Shown: piece by piece, positions 1 to 8,533 of the stretch
How positions within the stretch are numbered: the stretch's first letter is position 1
How the letters are laid out: each line of letters begins with the position of its first letter
Made by a program: the position numbers and the translations under genes
Assembly (NCBI GenBank): GCA_009885945.1
Contig: VFJR01000101.1
Span: 1 to 64,000 of the forward strand
Length of the DNA stretch: 64,000 bases
Source: Anaerolineaceae bacterium
GTDB lineage: Bacteria > Chloroflexota > Anaerolineae > Anaerolineales > Villigracilaceae
Direction of reading: 5' to 3'
The notes under the pieces: generated by a model
What the model saw: the letters and a program-made list of their open reading frames with translations, nothing else
Told to the model about the DNA's origin: nothing
The model's database searches: none

Positions 1-109
1 CAATAGTTTTGATAATAAATCAAATATTTTGGTTTTTAGTAAATTTATTTGAATTTTCCTCAAGATATAAAATCGTATTTGGCTACGCGCTAAAAAGACG
101 GAATTTTTT

Positions 110-170
110 CACCTCGGAGTCGCTGAGAACACAGAGAAAACCTTAAAAACTCTGCCTCTCTGCGATAGTG
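110..170. repeat. Possible dispersed intergenic repeat
   Basis: This non-coding stretch reads ACCTCGGAGTCGCTGAGAAC followed by ACAGAGAAAA, and then AAAACTCTGCCTCTCTGCG, giving an imperfect inverted pattern. It resembles short repeats scattered between genes in many environmental bacteria. Only one copy is visible here, so its repeat nature is an inference. The rest of bases 1-224 is A+T-rich and shows no gene. Confidence 0.3.
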
Positions 171-224
171 ATTTTTTATCCGTTTATGATGTTAGATAAA
201 TTACTTGATAAACAATTTTAAACA

Positions 225-261
225 AAAAGGACCCGTCATGATTTCTCATAACGAGTCCTTT
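225..261 (-). terminator. Rho-independent terminator of tRNA-Leu
   Basis: Arms AAAGGAC (226-232) and GTCCTTT (255-261) pair, extended inward by CGT/ACG with one mismatch. Read on the minus strand the hairpin lies just after the tRNA-Leu 3' end and is followed by TTTTGTTT. Confidence 0.7.
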
Positions 262-268
262 AAGAGAG

Positions 269-351
269 TGCCGAAGGAGGGAGTTGAACCCTCATAAGAT
301 TGCTCTCACTACGACCTGAACGTAGCGCGTCTGCCATTCCGCCACTTCGGC
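269..351 (-). tRNA. tRNA-Leu (anticodon CAG)
   Basis: Read on the minus strand, the acceptor arms GCCGAAG and CTTCGGC pair and are followed by discriminator A. The anticodon arm CTACG-TTCAGGT-CGTAG places CAG at the anticodon, which decodes CUG. The T arm GAGGG-TTCAACT-CCCTC is present, and the variable arm is long, as expected for a class II leucine tRNA. The 3' CCA is not encoded: CTC follows the discriminator base. The gene stands alone with its own terminator. Confidence 0.95.
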
Positions 352-441
352 ATTTCTATGGCAACGATTTGTATTTTATCTCAAAAAATCGGAATGTCAA
401 TTGACGATTATAATCGGCTCATATTTCCAAACGGAGAATCA

Positions 442-1473
442 ATGCAACGCATTTTTAAACGCACCTCTTCTTTTATTGCGCTTTTATTAATTTTGACCGG
501 CATTAGCTTTATATTATTCTATCAATCTGCAGAACTGCTCACCCAGCATAAACACAACACAGACGCGTTCAATTCACTTTTTGCAGGTTGGGATAACTAC
601 CTGCACTTCAAGGTTGCATGGCGCGGCAGGTTATTTTCAAATGCACTAGCGGCGATTGCCACTCGTGCGGGAATTTCAATCCTATCACGCACAGATGTAT
701 TTTTGATCAACACTCCAATGGAACTTAGCGCCTCTCTGTGGACCTCAGGCTGGTTCTTCGCCATCGGCTTGATCTACATCTGGAGCGCCCGCCAGCGGTC
801 TTTATTTTATATTTTTGGTATATTCACAGCCCTGTCATTCGGCTACTTAACCCGCGTAACCAATCGAATCTATCCGTGGGATATGCCTGCCTTATTCACG
901 TATGTTTTATTTACAATCCTTTTTGTACGTAAGCAATACAAATGGATCATGCTCCTGCTGCCCATCGCCATGGGATTCAAAGAAACTGCCTTACTGTTAT
1001 GCCTAGGTTTTTTACTAACAGACCTGCCGAATTCGCAAAAGATCAAAATGACCGTACTTTCTGCGGGCATGTGCATTTCCGTAAAATTGATCATCGATTT
1101 CTACGTTCAAGTTCCTATCCCCTTCTTTACCATGCAACCAGGGCTTTCGTCCAGTTTTACAAGAAGCCATCTTGCCATTAATCTTGATGAACTTTATGCC
1201 ATCACTCCTTATTTAATCAATGCAGGAACATTACTAACATTTCTTATTTTGCCGATTTATGATAAAAACGTCCTAAGCTTCAAACTAATAGCTATCCTAT
1301 TCATTATAGGCAACTTTGTTTTTGGGGTAATTTCTGAATATCGTATTTGGTTTGAGATGATACCGTTTGCTTTATACAGCCTCGAGAGATTTTCATACGG
1401 CAACGCTTCACTTCAGCCGCAACAAGAATCTCTTTCCAATCTAAACGCCCAGGAGAATAAACATGCTGGTTAA
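442..1473 (+). CDS. Polytopic membrane protein, function unknown
   Basis: This gene encodes about 343 residues with many hydrophobic segments, beginning with a clear one near residues 10-30 (SSFIALLLILTGISFILFY), and a hydrophilic C-terminus. I do not recognise the family; the spread of helices resembles glycosyltransferase-type or polymer-synthesis membrane proteins, but no catalytic motif was identified. An upstream in-frame ATG at 358 would start only 6 bases beyond the tRNA gene and lacks a ribosome site. The ATG at 442 has GGAG five bases upstream and begins a normal basic N-terminus followed by a membrane segment, so it was chosen. The 3' end overlaps the next gene by 11 bases, which suggests translational coupling. 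Confidence 0.65.
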   Translation: MQRIFKRTSSFIALLLILTGISFILFYQSAELLTQHKHNTDAFNSLFAGWDNYLHFKVAWRGRLFSNALAAIATRAGISILSRTDVFLINTPMELSASLWTSGWFFAIGLIYIWSARQRSLFYIFGIFTALSFGYLTRVTNRIYPWDMPALFTYVLFTILFVRKQYKWIMLLLPIAMGFKETALLLCLGFLLTDLPNSQKIKMTVLSAGMCISVKLIIDFYVQVPIPFFTMQPGLSSSFTRSHLAINLDELYAITPYLINAGTLLTFLILPIYDKNVLSFKLIAILFIIGNFVFGVISEYRIWFEMIPFALYSLERFSYGNASLQPQQESLSNLNAQENKHAG

Positions 1474-2311
1474 TTGGCAACAACTAACGATTGATACATT
1501 TGTGGATCAACTAAGATTCGCTTATAAACGAATGTATGGCGACTTAGATAAGGAGCTTGGCGGTGTAACTGCGTGGTGCGGACGATTAGCGCTAGAAAAC
1601 ATCGCAAATTCAGATGCTTTATATCACGACATAGACCATACCATTATGGTTACCCTGGCGGGTATGGCAATTGTTGAAGGCAAACACCTGCGCGAAGGCG
1701 GTGTAGCTCCTCGTGATTGGATGCACTTTATGATCGCATGTATCTGTCATGATATTGGCTATGTACGCGGTGTCTGCCGCGCCGACACTAAAAATGTCAT
1801 TGCTACTGGCGTTGGAAAAGAAACCACATCACTGCCGGCACACGGCTCAGATGTATCCCTCTCGCCGTATCACGTAGATCGAGGAAAATTATTTGTCCAA
1901 GAACGCTTTGGCGGTGACCTGCTCAACAACATGAACAGTGTTATTGACGCTGAAAAAATCCTATCATTTATAGAAATGACGCGTTTCCCATCCCCCAAAG
2001 ATGATTTCTACAAAGACACAAAAGGATACGGCGGCTTGGTACGCGCGGCTGATTTTGTCGGTCAACTTGGCGACCCGGACCGTATCCGCAAGACCCCAGC
2101 CCTTTTTTATGAATTTCATGAACTGGGTGTAAACGAGAAACTTGGATTTAAAACCCCAGCCGATATGAGAACTAATTATGCAAAGTTCTACTGGGAAATG
2201 GTCAGCCCCTACATCCAAGATGCCCTTACATACTTGCGCATGACAGAAAATGGCAAGCAATGGATTGCCAATATGCACTCTCATGTCTTTGATTCGGAAC
2301 ATTCAGAATAA
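1463..2311 (+). CDS. HD-domain metal-dependent phosphohydrolase
   Basis: The 282-residue protein carries the HD-superfamily pattern: H55 and H59 in YHDIDHT, the H96-D97 pair in CICHDIGY, and a late Asp (D197) in RAADFVGQLGD. These would bind one or two metal ions and hydrolyse a phosphomonoester or diester. The spacing recalls the cyanobacterial Npun_R2479-type HD metalloproteins and 3',5'-cyclic nucleotide phosphodiesterases; that family placement is from memory and the substrate cannot be read from sequence. There are no membrane segments. It overlaps the preceding membrane protein gene by 11 bases, with AGGAG upstream of its ATG, so the two are probably co-translated. A strong hairpin follows the stop codon. 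Confidence 0.75.
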   Translation: MLVNWQQLTIDTFVDQLRFAYKRMYGDLDKELGGVTAWCGRLALENIANSDALYHDIDHTIMVTLAGMAIVEGKHLREGGVAPRDWMHFMIACICHDIGYVRGVCRADTKNVIATGVGKETTSLPAHGSDVSLSPYHVDRGKLFVQERFGGDLLNNMNSVIDAEKILSFIEMTRFPSPKDDFYKDTKGYGGLVRAADFVGQLGDPDRIRKTPALFYEFHELGVNEKLGFKTPADMRTNYAKFYWEMVSPYIQDALTYLRMTENGKQWIANMHSHVFDSEHSE

Positions 2312-2314
2312 TAA

Positions 2315-2344
2315 AAAGACCGCAGATGAGCGTCTGCGGTCTTT
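2315..2344. terminator. Bidirectional terminator between convergent genes
   Basis: Perfect 12-bp arms AAAGACCGCAGA and TCTGCGGTCTTT surround a 6-base loop. The hairpin is flanked by an A-rich tract on one side and GGTTTT on the other. It sits between the plus-strand HD gene and the minus-strand aldo/keto reductase and can serve both. Confidence 0.85.
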
Positions 2345-2360
2345 GGTTTTAAATGAGCGC

Positions 2361-3326
2361 TTACTTTTCAGACAAAACCAAATCGCTCGCCTGATCAAGC
2401 TGCGCAACGTCATCATCTGTCAACTTCCAACCTGCTCCACCAGTATTCTGTAAAGCTTGTTTGGCATTTTTAGAGCCCGGTATCACCAAGGCACCTTTAC
2501 AAATACACCAATTCAAAGCAACCTGCGCATTAGATTTGCCGCCATGATTTTGCCCAATCTCTGTCATTGTTTTCAATAACGGCGCAATTTTATTGATCAA
2601 ACTCGCATATTGAATAGAGCGCGACCCCTTGGGCGGGTTTTCTGCAGTATATTTTCCCGTCAACATCCCCATCTCAAGCGGCGAATAAGCGATCAACCGC
2701 ACGCCCAATTCTTTACAACGCGCTAACAAGCCATTCTTTTCAATGGTTCTATTTAACAAACTGTAATGCACCTGATTAGATGCTAGTGAAATATTATGCC
2801 TCGCCAATGTAGAATATGCCATCATCATTTGCGACTGATCAAAATTAGAAATACCCACAGTGCGCGTCAAACCAGCTTTCACACATAGCGCCATGCCTTC
2901 TATTGTTCTTTCAACACTAAACAAGCCAGGCCAATGGACTTGATATAAATCCACCGATTCGAGCTCCATTCTTGCAAGGCTAGATTTTAAAGCCCGTACA
3001 GGTGCATCTTTCAGCATCCGCCACGGAAATGGAAAAAATTTTGTAGCCACCAAAACAGGCTGCTCAGTTGCTTTTAGAAACTGTCCCAAAAGCCTCTCAG
3101 AACGACCACTGCCGTACACCTCAGCTGTATCTATAAATCGAACGCCATGTTCAAGCGCAGTATCAAACGCTTCACGAATATCCTGATCTGTATGGGTTTG
3201 ACCATATTGCCAAAAAATTCGATCGCCCCATTGCCATGCCCCCAATCCCATTTCGATAGCGTGTAAAAAACGCGTCTCGGTACTTACTTCAGTTACAGGA
3301 ATATCCATGAAACTCACAACTCTCAT
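2361..3326 (-). CDS. Aldo/keto reductase
   Basis: This 321-residue protein would be an NADPH-dependent oxidoreductase with a TIM-barrel fold. The catalytic tetrad of the family is visible: D66 and Y71 in FIDTAEVYGSGRSE, K96 in VLVATKFF and H131 in LYQVHWPG. The C-terminal cofactor-binding region follows as VIPGSKNAKQ. The length is normal for the family. The start is uncertain: the ATG at 3326 and one six codons later at 3308 are both possible, and neither has a convincing ribosome site. It is monocistronic and ends against the shared terminator. The substrate is unknown. Confidence 0.85.
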   Translation of the reverse strand: MRVVSFMDIPVTEVSTETRFLHAIEMGLGAWQWGDRIFWQYGQTHTDQDIREAFDTALEHGVRFIDTAEVYGSGRSERLLGQFLKATEQPVLVATKFFPFPWRMLKDAPVRALKSSLARMELESVDLYQVHWPGLFSVERTIEGMALCVKAGLTRTVGISNFDQSQMMMAYSTLARHNISLASNQVHYSLLNRTIEKNGLLARCKELGVRLIAYSPLEMGMLTGKYTAENPPKGSRSIQYASLINKIAPLLKTMTEIGQNHGGKSNAQVALNWCICKGALVIPGSKNAKQALQNTGGAGWKLTDDDVAQLDQASDLVLSEK

Positions 3327-3530
3327 AAAATAAATTCAAATTCAGAAAACAAAGTATCCAAATATGTAAAAGGATTGTATCAAATCTTAAAAAATCGTGG
3401 GGCGTAAAAATTCAGGTTACAATACAACTCGCTAAAAAAATATTCGGAACTAATGGGCCGCGAGCCTCTCCCCCTTTCACCGTAGTAGATGTAGAGTCTT
3501 GCGCTCCGTGAGTTCCACGGAGGAATCCCC

Positions 3531-4244
3531 ATGACTTCCAATCCCAACAAGCGGGATATAGAATCCGCTTCCAGCCTCGCCCTGAGGCTGGGTCTGTCCT
3601 TTTCAAACTTATCCCTGCTGATACGCGCCCTGACCCACACATCCTACGCTAATGAACATCAGGATGCCAGCGAAGACAACGAACGCCTTGAATTTCTCGG
3701 CGACGCCGTGCTAGACTTTGTCGTTGGTGAATGGGTATACCATCGCTTTCCAGATTTGCCCGAAGGAAACTTAACCAAGATACGGTCATCCCTGGTGAAA
3801 AACGAAAGACTCGCAGAATTTTCCAGACAGCTAAAATTAAGTGATGCCCTCAGACTAGGACGCGGTGAACAAACAACAGGCGGAGACAAACGTGAAAGTA
3901 TGCTGGGTTCACTTTTTGAAGCATTGGTTGGCGCAATCTATCTCGACTCGCATAATATGGAAAAAGTAAAAACTTTTGTTTATCCATTTTTGGTTTCGAT
4001 GCGTGAAACTGTTTTGGATGAATTAAATGACCCTAAAAGCATTTTGCAGGAATGGTCACAAGCCAATAAACTTGGCACACCAAAGTACAAAATCATCTCA
4101 GCCACAGGACCTGATCACGCCAAAGAATTTGAAATGGAAGTAGTAATTGCTGGTGAAGTAAAAGGCCGCGGGTCTGGTACAAGCAAAAATTCAGCAGAGC
4201 GCGCCGCCGCCGCAAATGCAATTATAAATTTGGGAATTTCGTAA
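3531..4244 (+). CDS. rnc: Ribonuclease III
   Basis: RNase III cleaves double-stranded RNA in rRNA processing and mRNA turnover. The 237-residue protein has the family signature NERLEFLGDAVLDF (residues 50-63), whose acidic residues bind Mg2+. A second acidic cluster lies in GSLFEALVGAIYLD. A C-terminal double-stranded RNA-binding domain follows (from about residue 165, with KEFEMEVVIAGEVKGRGSG and the basic-alanine helix KNSAERAAAANAI). The ATG is preceded by GGAGG at good spacing. Only 7 bases separate its stop from smc, and rnc-smc adjacency is a common bacterial arrangement. Confidence 0.95.
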   Translation: MTSNPNKRDIESASSLALRLGLSFSNLSLLIRALTHTSYANEHQDASEDNERLEFLGDAVLDFVVGEWVYHRFPDLPEGNLTKIRSSLVKNERLAEFSRQLKLSDALRLGRGEQTTGGDKRESMLGSLFEALVGAIYLDSHNMEKVKTFVYPFLVSMRETVLDELNDPKSILQEWSQANKLGTPKYKIISATGPDHAKEFEMEVVIAGEVKGRGSGTSKNSAERAAAANAIINLGIS

Positions 4245-4251
4245 AAAATAC

Positions 4252-7200
4252 ATGCCTCTTCGTCTAAAGTCTCTAGAACTTCAAGGATATAAAACTTTCG
4301 CTTCGCGCTCAGTCTTCGAGTTTGCCAGTGGAATTACCGCGATTGTTGGACCCAATGGGTCTGGCAAGTCGAATATTGCCGATTCGCTTCGCTGGGTATT
4401 AGGCGAGCAATCCTATTTATTATTACGCGGCAAAAAAACCGAAGACATGATCTTCAACGGTTCCGAAAGCCGCGCGCGCGCAGGCATGGCTTCTGCTCAT
4501 ATTGTTTTTGACAACACGGATAACTGGCTGCCATTAGACTTTACCGAAGTAGGCATGACTCGCCGCGCTCATCGTGATGGACATAATGACTACATGCTCA
4601 ATGGTCAACACGTGCGCCTTAAAGACCTGAATGAGATTCTCGCCTCAGCTGGGTTGAGCGAACGAACTTATACGATCCTAGGGCAAGGCTTGGTAGATGC
4701 ATCTTTAGCGCTCAAAGCAGATGAGCGTCGCCGCTTGTTTGAAGAAGCCGCCGGAGTTGGTTTGTATCGTGCCCGCCGCGAAGAATCCCTTAAAAGACTA
4801 GATACAACTCAACATAATTTAGAACGCGTACTCGACATTATGGCAGAACTGGAACCACGCTTACGCAGCCTGGAGCGCCAGGCAAGACGAGCCAACGAAT
4901 ATCTTTCAGCACAAGCTGCGCTAAAATTAATTCTGCGTGATTGGTATGGCTATCACTGGCACCGCGCCCAACGCGATTTGACTGATATCCGCGAGACGGT
5001 GCGCCAACAAGAAACGCGGGTGAAAGATGCGCGCGAGAATCACGCCAAGGCACAAGCTGAGTATCATGCGTATCGCGAAAGGCTTTCGGGTCTGCGTTCA
5101 CAATTAAATGCATGGCACCGTGAATCGGCAGATTTACATAATCAACGCGAATCTATTAGCCGTGAGTTGGCTGTATTAGAAGAACGCCGCCGCGCATTAA
5201 CAGCCTCACAAGCCGCTATACTCTCTGACCAAGAACGTACAATAGATGAGGAACGAATTACGCGCGACCGACTTGCCGAGGTAAATCAAGAATCTACGCG
5301 CTTGCAAACAGATTATGACGAAGCGCAAAAACAATATGCTGAAACACAAACAGCTTTGCAAACCAAACAAACTGAACGCGCATCTTTAGAAGAGAAACTT
5401 ACAACTTCGCGCGCGCAAATGGAAAAGTGGAACTCTCAACGTGCTGAATCGCAAGCGCGGGGCGATGAGCTAAAGTTGCGCATGGCGGCTTTACAAACAA
5501 AAATTGGAGCTATTCAAAAAGCCTTGACATCTGCTGAAGAAACGTCACACAGTGCAGAAGAGTTATATGTGCGCGCAAAAAAGAAGCGTGAGAATGCGGA
5601 AGTTGAACTAAAGGACGCTGAAGAGAAGGTGGAAAGTAGAAAGAGGAAAGAAGGGGAATTGGAATTTGCAAGACGGAACGAGTTAGAAAAACGCACCCAA
5701 GCTCATGGCGAGTATGTGCGTGGGCAGGCTCAACTGGAAGTGCTGGAACAATCTGAGCAATCTTTAGCTGGCTACGCTGAGGGCGCGCGCTTTTTATTGG
5801 ATGCGGCACGTGGAAAAAAACTGACGGGGGCACGCGGTGCTTTAAGCGCGGCTTTAGATGTACCTATTGAGCTTGAAACTGCCATCGCCAGCGCTTTAGG
5901 CGACACTTTAGATGCGGTCTTAATTGGCGAAAATCAAATCGAAGATGCATTGATACTGCTCGAGGCAGATGAAGCGGGGCGTGCGGCTTTATTGCCTTTA
6001 ATAGAGCGAGATATTATCTCACTTTACGCTCCTGATGATGCTGATTGCTTGGGGGTTGCTTCTGAGTTAGTGAATGCGCCTGATGAATTACGCGGCGCAG
6101 TAAATTTAATTTTGGGGCAAACACTGATCGTTAAGGATCGCTCTACGGCACGGCGATTAATGAAAGAATTACCTATTCATGCACGGGTGGTGACTTTGCG
6201 CGGCGAGGTCTTCCGCGGGGATGGATTGATCATTGCGGGGAAACCTGCCTCATCCTCTGCTTTGAGCAGACCACGCCAAAAACGTGAACTAAACGAATCT
6301 TTGATTACGCTTGGCGCGCAATTAGAATCATTAAATCTAAACGTTGAAACGCTTTCAAATCAATTAACTGAGGCACAGCGCGAACTGGCGCAAGCGGAGC
6401 TGGACTTGCGCGAAGCACGCGTCCGCTTGGGAGAGGCTCAGGAAAACGAGCAGCAGGCTGGGCTGGAGAATGAGTCGACGAGGCGAATGCTGGAGTGGCA
6501 AAAAACGCAATTGGAACAGAATCAAGCCGAAGCCGCCTCGGCAGGTTTGGATCAACAAAAAATAATTGATCTGTTGATAGAGATCGAACAATCTTCTGCA
6601 AAGGCGCATGATGAAATGCGTTCGTTGACAACTGATTTTGGCGAAACAGATTTAAGCGAGATGCAATCGCAGAGCGCCTATTGGAATACGCGCGTGGCTG
6701 TTTCTGAACGGGCATTGAGCGATGCAAAAATGAGGAAAGAAGAACGGGGCAAAGATGGCGAGAGATTTGAGGCGCGGCGCAATGAATTAAGCGCACGCAT
6801 GATTGAAATTGAAAATTCCCTGCATGGGGTGGATGCGGAAAATATTAGTTTGCGCGAACGTGAAAGCGGATTACATGGTTTGATCGAAGACTTGCGCGTA
6901 AAGATCGACCCTGCCGAAAAAGATTTAGGCGCGGCAGAGGTGGAAGAAAAACGTTTGCAAGCTTTAGAAGATGCGGCGCAACGCACCTTTGCAAATAGTG
7001 AGCGTTTGTTTGGGCAATTGCAGTTAGACTCAACGCGCAGGCAAGAAGCGCTGGAATCTTTACAACAAAAGATCAGCGATGATTTTGGGTTGGTGATGTT
7101 CGAATATGCCGCGGATGTTTCTGGACCGGTACCTTTGCCTTTGGAAGGCATGGTGGAGCAATTGCCAGTGTTAACTGAAATTGCGCCAGAGCTTGAAGAA

Positions 7201-7857
7201 CAACTAACACAGCACCGCGCACAATTGCGGCGCATGGGACCGATCAACCCTGATGCGAAAATAGAATTCGATAAAGAGAGTGAACGTTATACGTTCATGA
7301 AGACGCAAATCGAGGATTTACGCAAAGCAGAAGTGGATTTGAAACAAGTGGTCGCTGAATTGGATGCATTAACCATCCGCGAGTTTTCGCGTACATTCGA
7401 TGCTGTGGATAAGCAGTTCCGCATCATGTTTACCAAATTATTTGGCGGCGGTTCGGCACGGTTGGCGCTGACCGACCCAGAAAATTTGGTGGAAACTGGC
7501 ATTGAAATTGAAGCGCGTTTGCCCGGCAGACGCGAGCAAGGTTTGGCATTACTCTCTGGCGGCGAACGAAGCTTAACCGCAGTGGCATTGGTGTTTGCCT
7601 TGCTTAAGGTATCCCCCACCCCTGTTTGCGTCATGGACGAAGTAGATGCGATGTTGGACGAAGCCAACGTCGGTCGCTTCCGTGATCTGTTGGTTGAGTT
7701 AAGCAAAGACACTCAGTTTATTATCATCACTCATAACCGCAACACCGTGCAAGCGGCAGATGTGATCTACGGCATCACCATGGGTCGCGATTCGGCGAGC
7801 CAGGTCATTAGCTTGAAGCTGGATCAAGTAACTGATGATATGTTGAAGCGGGGCTAG
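4252..7857 (+). CDS. smc: Chromosome segregation ATPase SMC
   Basis: The protein has 1201 residues, normal for SMC, and would form the ring-shaped ATPase that compacts and segregates the chromosome with ScpA/ScpB. Walker A GPNGSGKSN lies at residues 33-41. Long heptad-rich coiled coils run from about 165 to 500 and 670 to 1010. The hinge occupies about 505-665 (starting near LAGYAEGARFLLDAARGKKL). The C-terminal head has the ABC signature LLSGGERSLTAVAL near residue 1100 and Walker B VCVMDEVDAMLDEANV near 1125. The start has no strong ribosome site, so translation is probably coupled to rnc 7 bases upstream. The ftsY gene often found next is absent here; the following gene is an unrelated small protein. 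Confidence 0.96.
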   Translation: MPLRLKSLELQGYKTFASRSVFEFASGITAIVGPNGSGKSNIADSLRWVLGEQSYLLLRGKKTEDMIFNGSESRARAGMASAHIVFDNTDNWLPLDFTEVGMTRRAHRDGHNDYMLNGQHVRLKDLNEILASAGLSERTYTILGQGLVDASLALKADERRRLFEEAAGVGLYRARREESLKRLDTTQHNLERVLDIMAELEPRLRSLERQARRANEYLSAQAALKLILRDWYGYHWHRAQRDLTDIRETVRQQETRVKDARENHAKAQAEYHAYRERLSGLRSQLNAWHRESADLHNQRESISRELAVLEERRRALTASQAAILSDQERTIDEERITRDRLAEVNQESTRLQTDYDEAQKQYAETQTALQTKQTERASLEEKLTTSRAQMEKWNSQRAESQARGDELKLRMAALQTKIGAIQKALTSAEETSHSAEELYVRAKKKRENAEVELKDAEEKVESRKRKEGELEFARRNELEKRTQAHGEYVRGQAQLEVLEQSEQSLAGYAEGARFLLDAARGKKLTGARGALSAALDVPIELETAIASALGDTLDAVLIGENQIEDALILLEADEAGRAALLPLIERDIISLYAPDDADCLGVASELVNAPDELRGAVNLILGQTLIVKDRSTARRLMKELPIHARVVTLRGEVFRGDGLIIAGKPASSSALSRPRQKRELNESLITLGAQLESLNLNVETLSNQLTEAQRELAQAELDLREARVRLGEAQENEQQAGLENESTRRMLEWQKTQLEQNQAEAASAGLDQQKIIDLLIEIEQSSAKAHDEMRSLTTDFGETDLSEMQSQSAYWNTRVAVSERALSDAKMRKEERGKDGERFEARRNELSARMIEIENSLHGVDAENISLRERESGLHGLIEDLRVKIDPAEKDLGAAEVEEKRLQALEDAAQRTFANSERLFGQLQLDSTRRQEALESLQQKISDDFGLVMFEYAADVSGPVPLPLEGMVEQLPVLTEIAPELEEQLTQHRAQLRRMGPINPDAKIEFDKESERYTFMKTQIEDLRKAEVDLKQVVAELDALTIREFSRTFDAVDKQFRIMFTKLFGGGSARLALTDPENLVETGIEIEARLPGRREQGLALLSGGERSLTAVALVFALLKVSPTPVCVMDEVDAMLDEANVGRFRDLLVELSKDTQFIIITHNRNTVQAADVIYGITMGRDSASQVISLKLDQVTDDMLKRG

Positions 7858-7880
7858 AATTAAATTTAACGGAGTGAAAG

Positions 7881-8441
7881 ATGTCTACTGAGACCATCGT
7901 TACACTTGCTATCTCATTTCTGGCTACATTGGGGCTTGGAAGCATTTTGGGTATTTTTTTACAAAGACGCTTTGAACAGCAAAAACAAACCAGCGAACAT
8001 GATATTAAAATTTTCAAGCAAAGTAATGAATTACTGTCTGAACAAAAACTTGCGCTCATTGCAAGTTTTCATTTATTAAAGGATCATTCAATAGCTGATG
8101 ATGACTTTTACCTATTAACAAAATGGTGTATATTCTTTAGTGAAATCGGAAATCAATATCTCGACAAAAATACAGCCAGGCAAAACCAAAAACTACTTAA
8201 TGATTTAGATCAGCTTACAGATTTTATAGCTTCAAATTTTTTTAGCATAAAAGGGCAAAATCCCAGCAACAAGAGTAGATATCTAAAACCTGATTGGAAT
8301 CCAGAGCGGGCAAATGATCCAAGCCCAGAAAAAACAATTAAGTATAATGAATACGCAAAAGAATTAAAAAATATGACCGAAAAGGTATTGCGGCAATATT
8401 CTTACTACCGATTTGCTATTAAGCAAAATTTAAAGATCTAA
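7881..8441 (+). CDS. Small membrane-anchored protein, unknown
   Basis: This 186-residue protein starts with one strongly hydrophobic segment (about residues 6-27). A short basic stretch LQRRFEQQK and a mostly helical, charged cytoplasmic-type domain follow. I do not recognise a family. The single N-terminal helix with a soluble tail recalls putative anchored regulators. The start has a good ribosome site, ACGGAG. It lies 23 bases after smc and may be read through from it. A 92-base gap follows before the formate dehydrogenase operon. Confidence 0.55.
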   Translation: MSTETIVTLAISFLATLGLGSILGIFLQRRFEQQKQTSEHDIKIFKQSNELLSEQKLALIASFHLLKDHSIADDDFYLLTKWCIFFSEIGNQYLDKNTARQNQKLLNDLDQLTDFIASNFFSIKGQNPSNKSRYLKPDWNPERANDPSPEKTIKYNEYAKELKNMTEKVLRQYSYYRFAIKQNLKI

Positions 8442-8533
8442 AATTCTTGCCTGTACTTTCCCTATTGCCACTTGATTATATATAATTTAGAATGAAATAG
8501 CTTTCGCTTTTAGCCCATTTCAACGGAGTGCTC

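Noticed and set aside
738..1181. Alternative plus-strand frames inside the first membrane protein gene
   Set aside because: They are short, overlap the longer membrane frame completely and have no ribosome site.
3400..3530. Promoter upstream of rnc with TACAAT-like -10
   Set aside because: A TACAAT is visible near 3419, but no -35 of reasonable quality lies at the right distance, so it was not listed.
6305..7712. Long minus-strand open frames opposite smc, up to 189 codons
   Set aside because: They lie wholly within smc, have biased composition (Ser- and Arg-rich), and have no ribosome site or family likeness. They are shadows of smc codon use.
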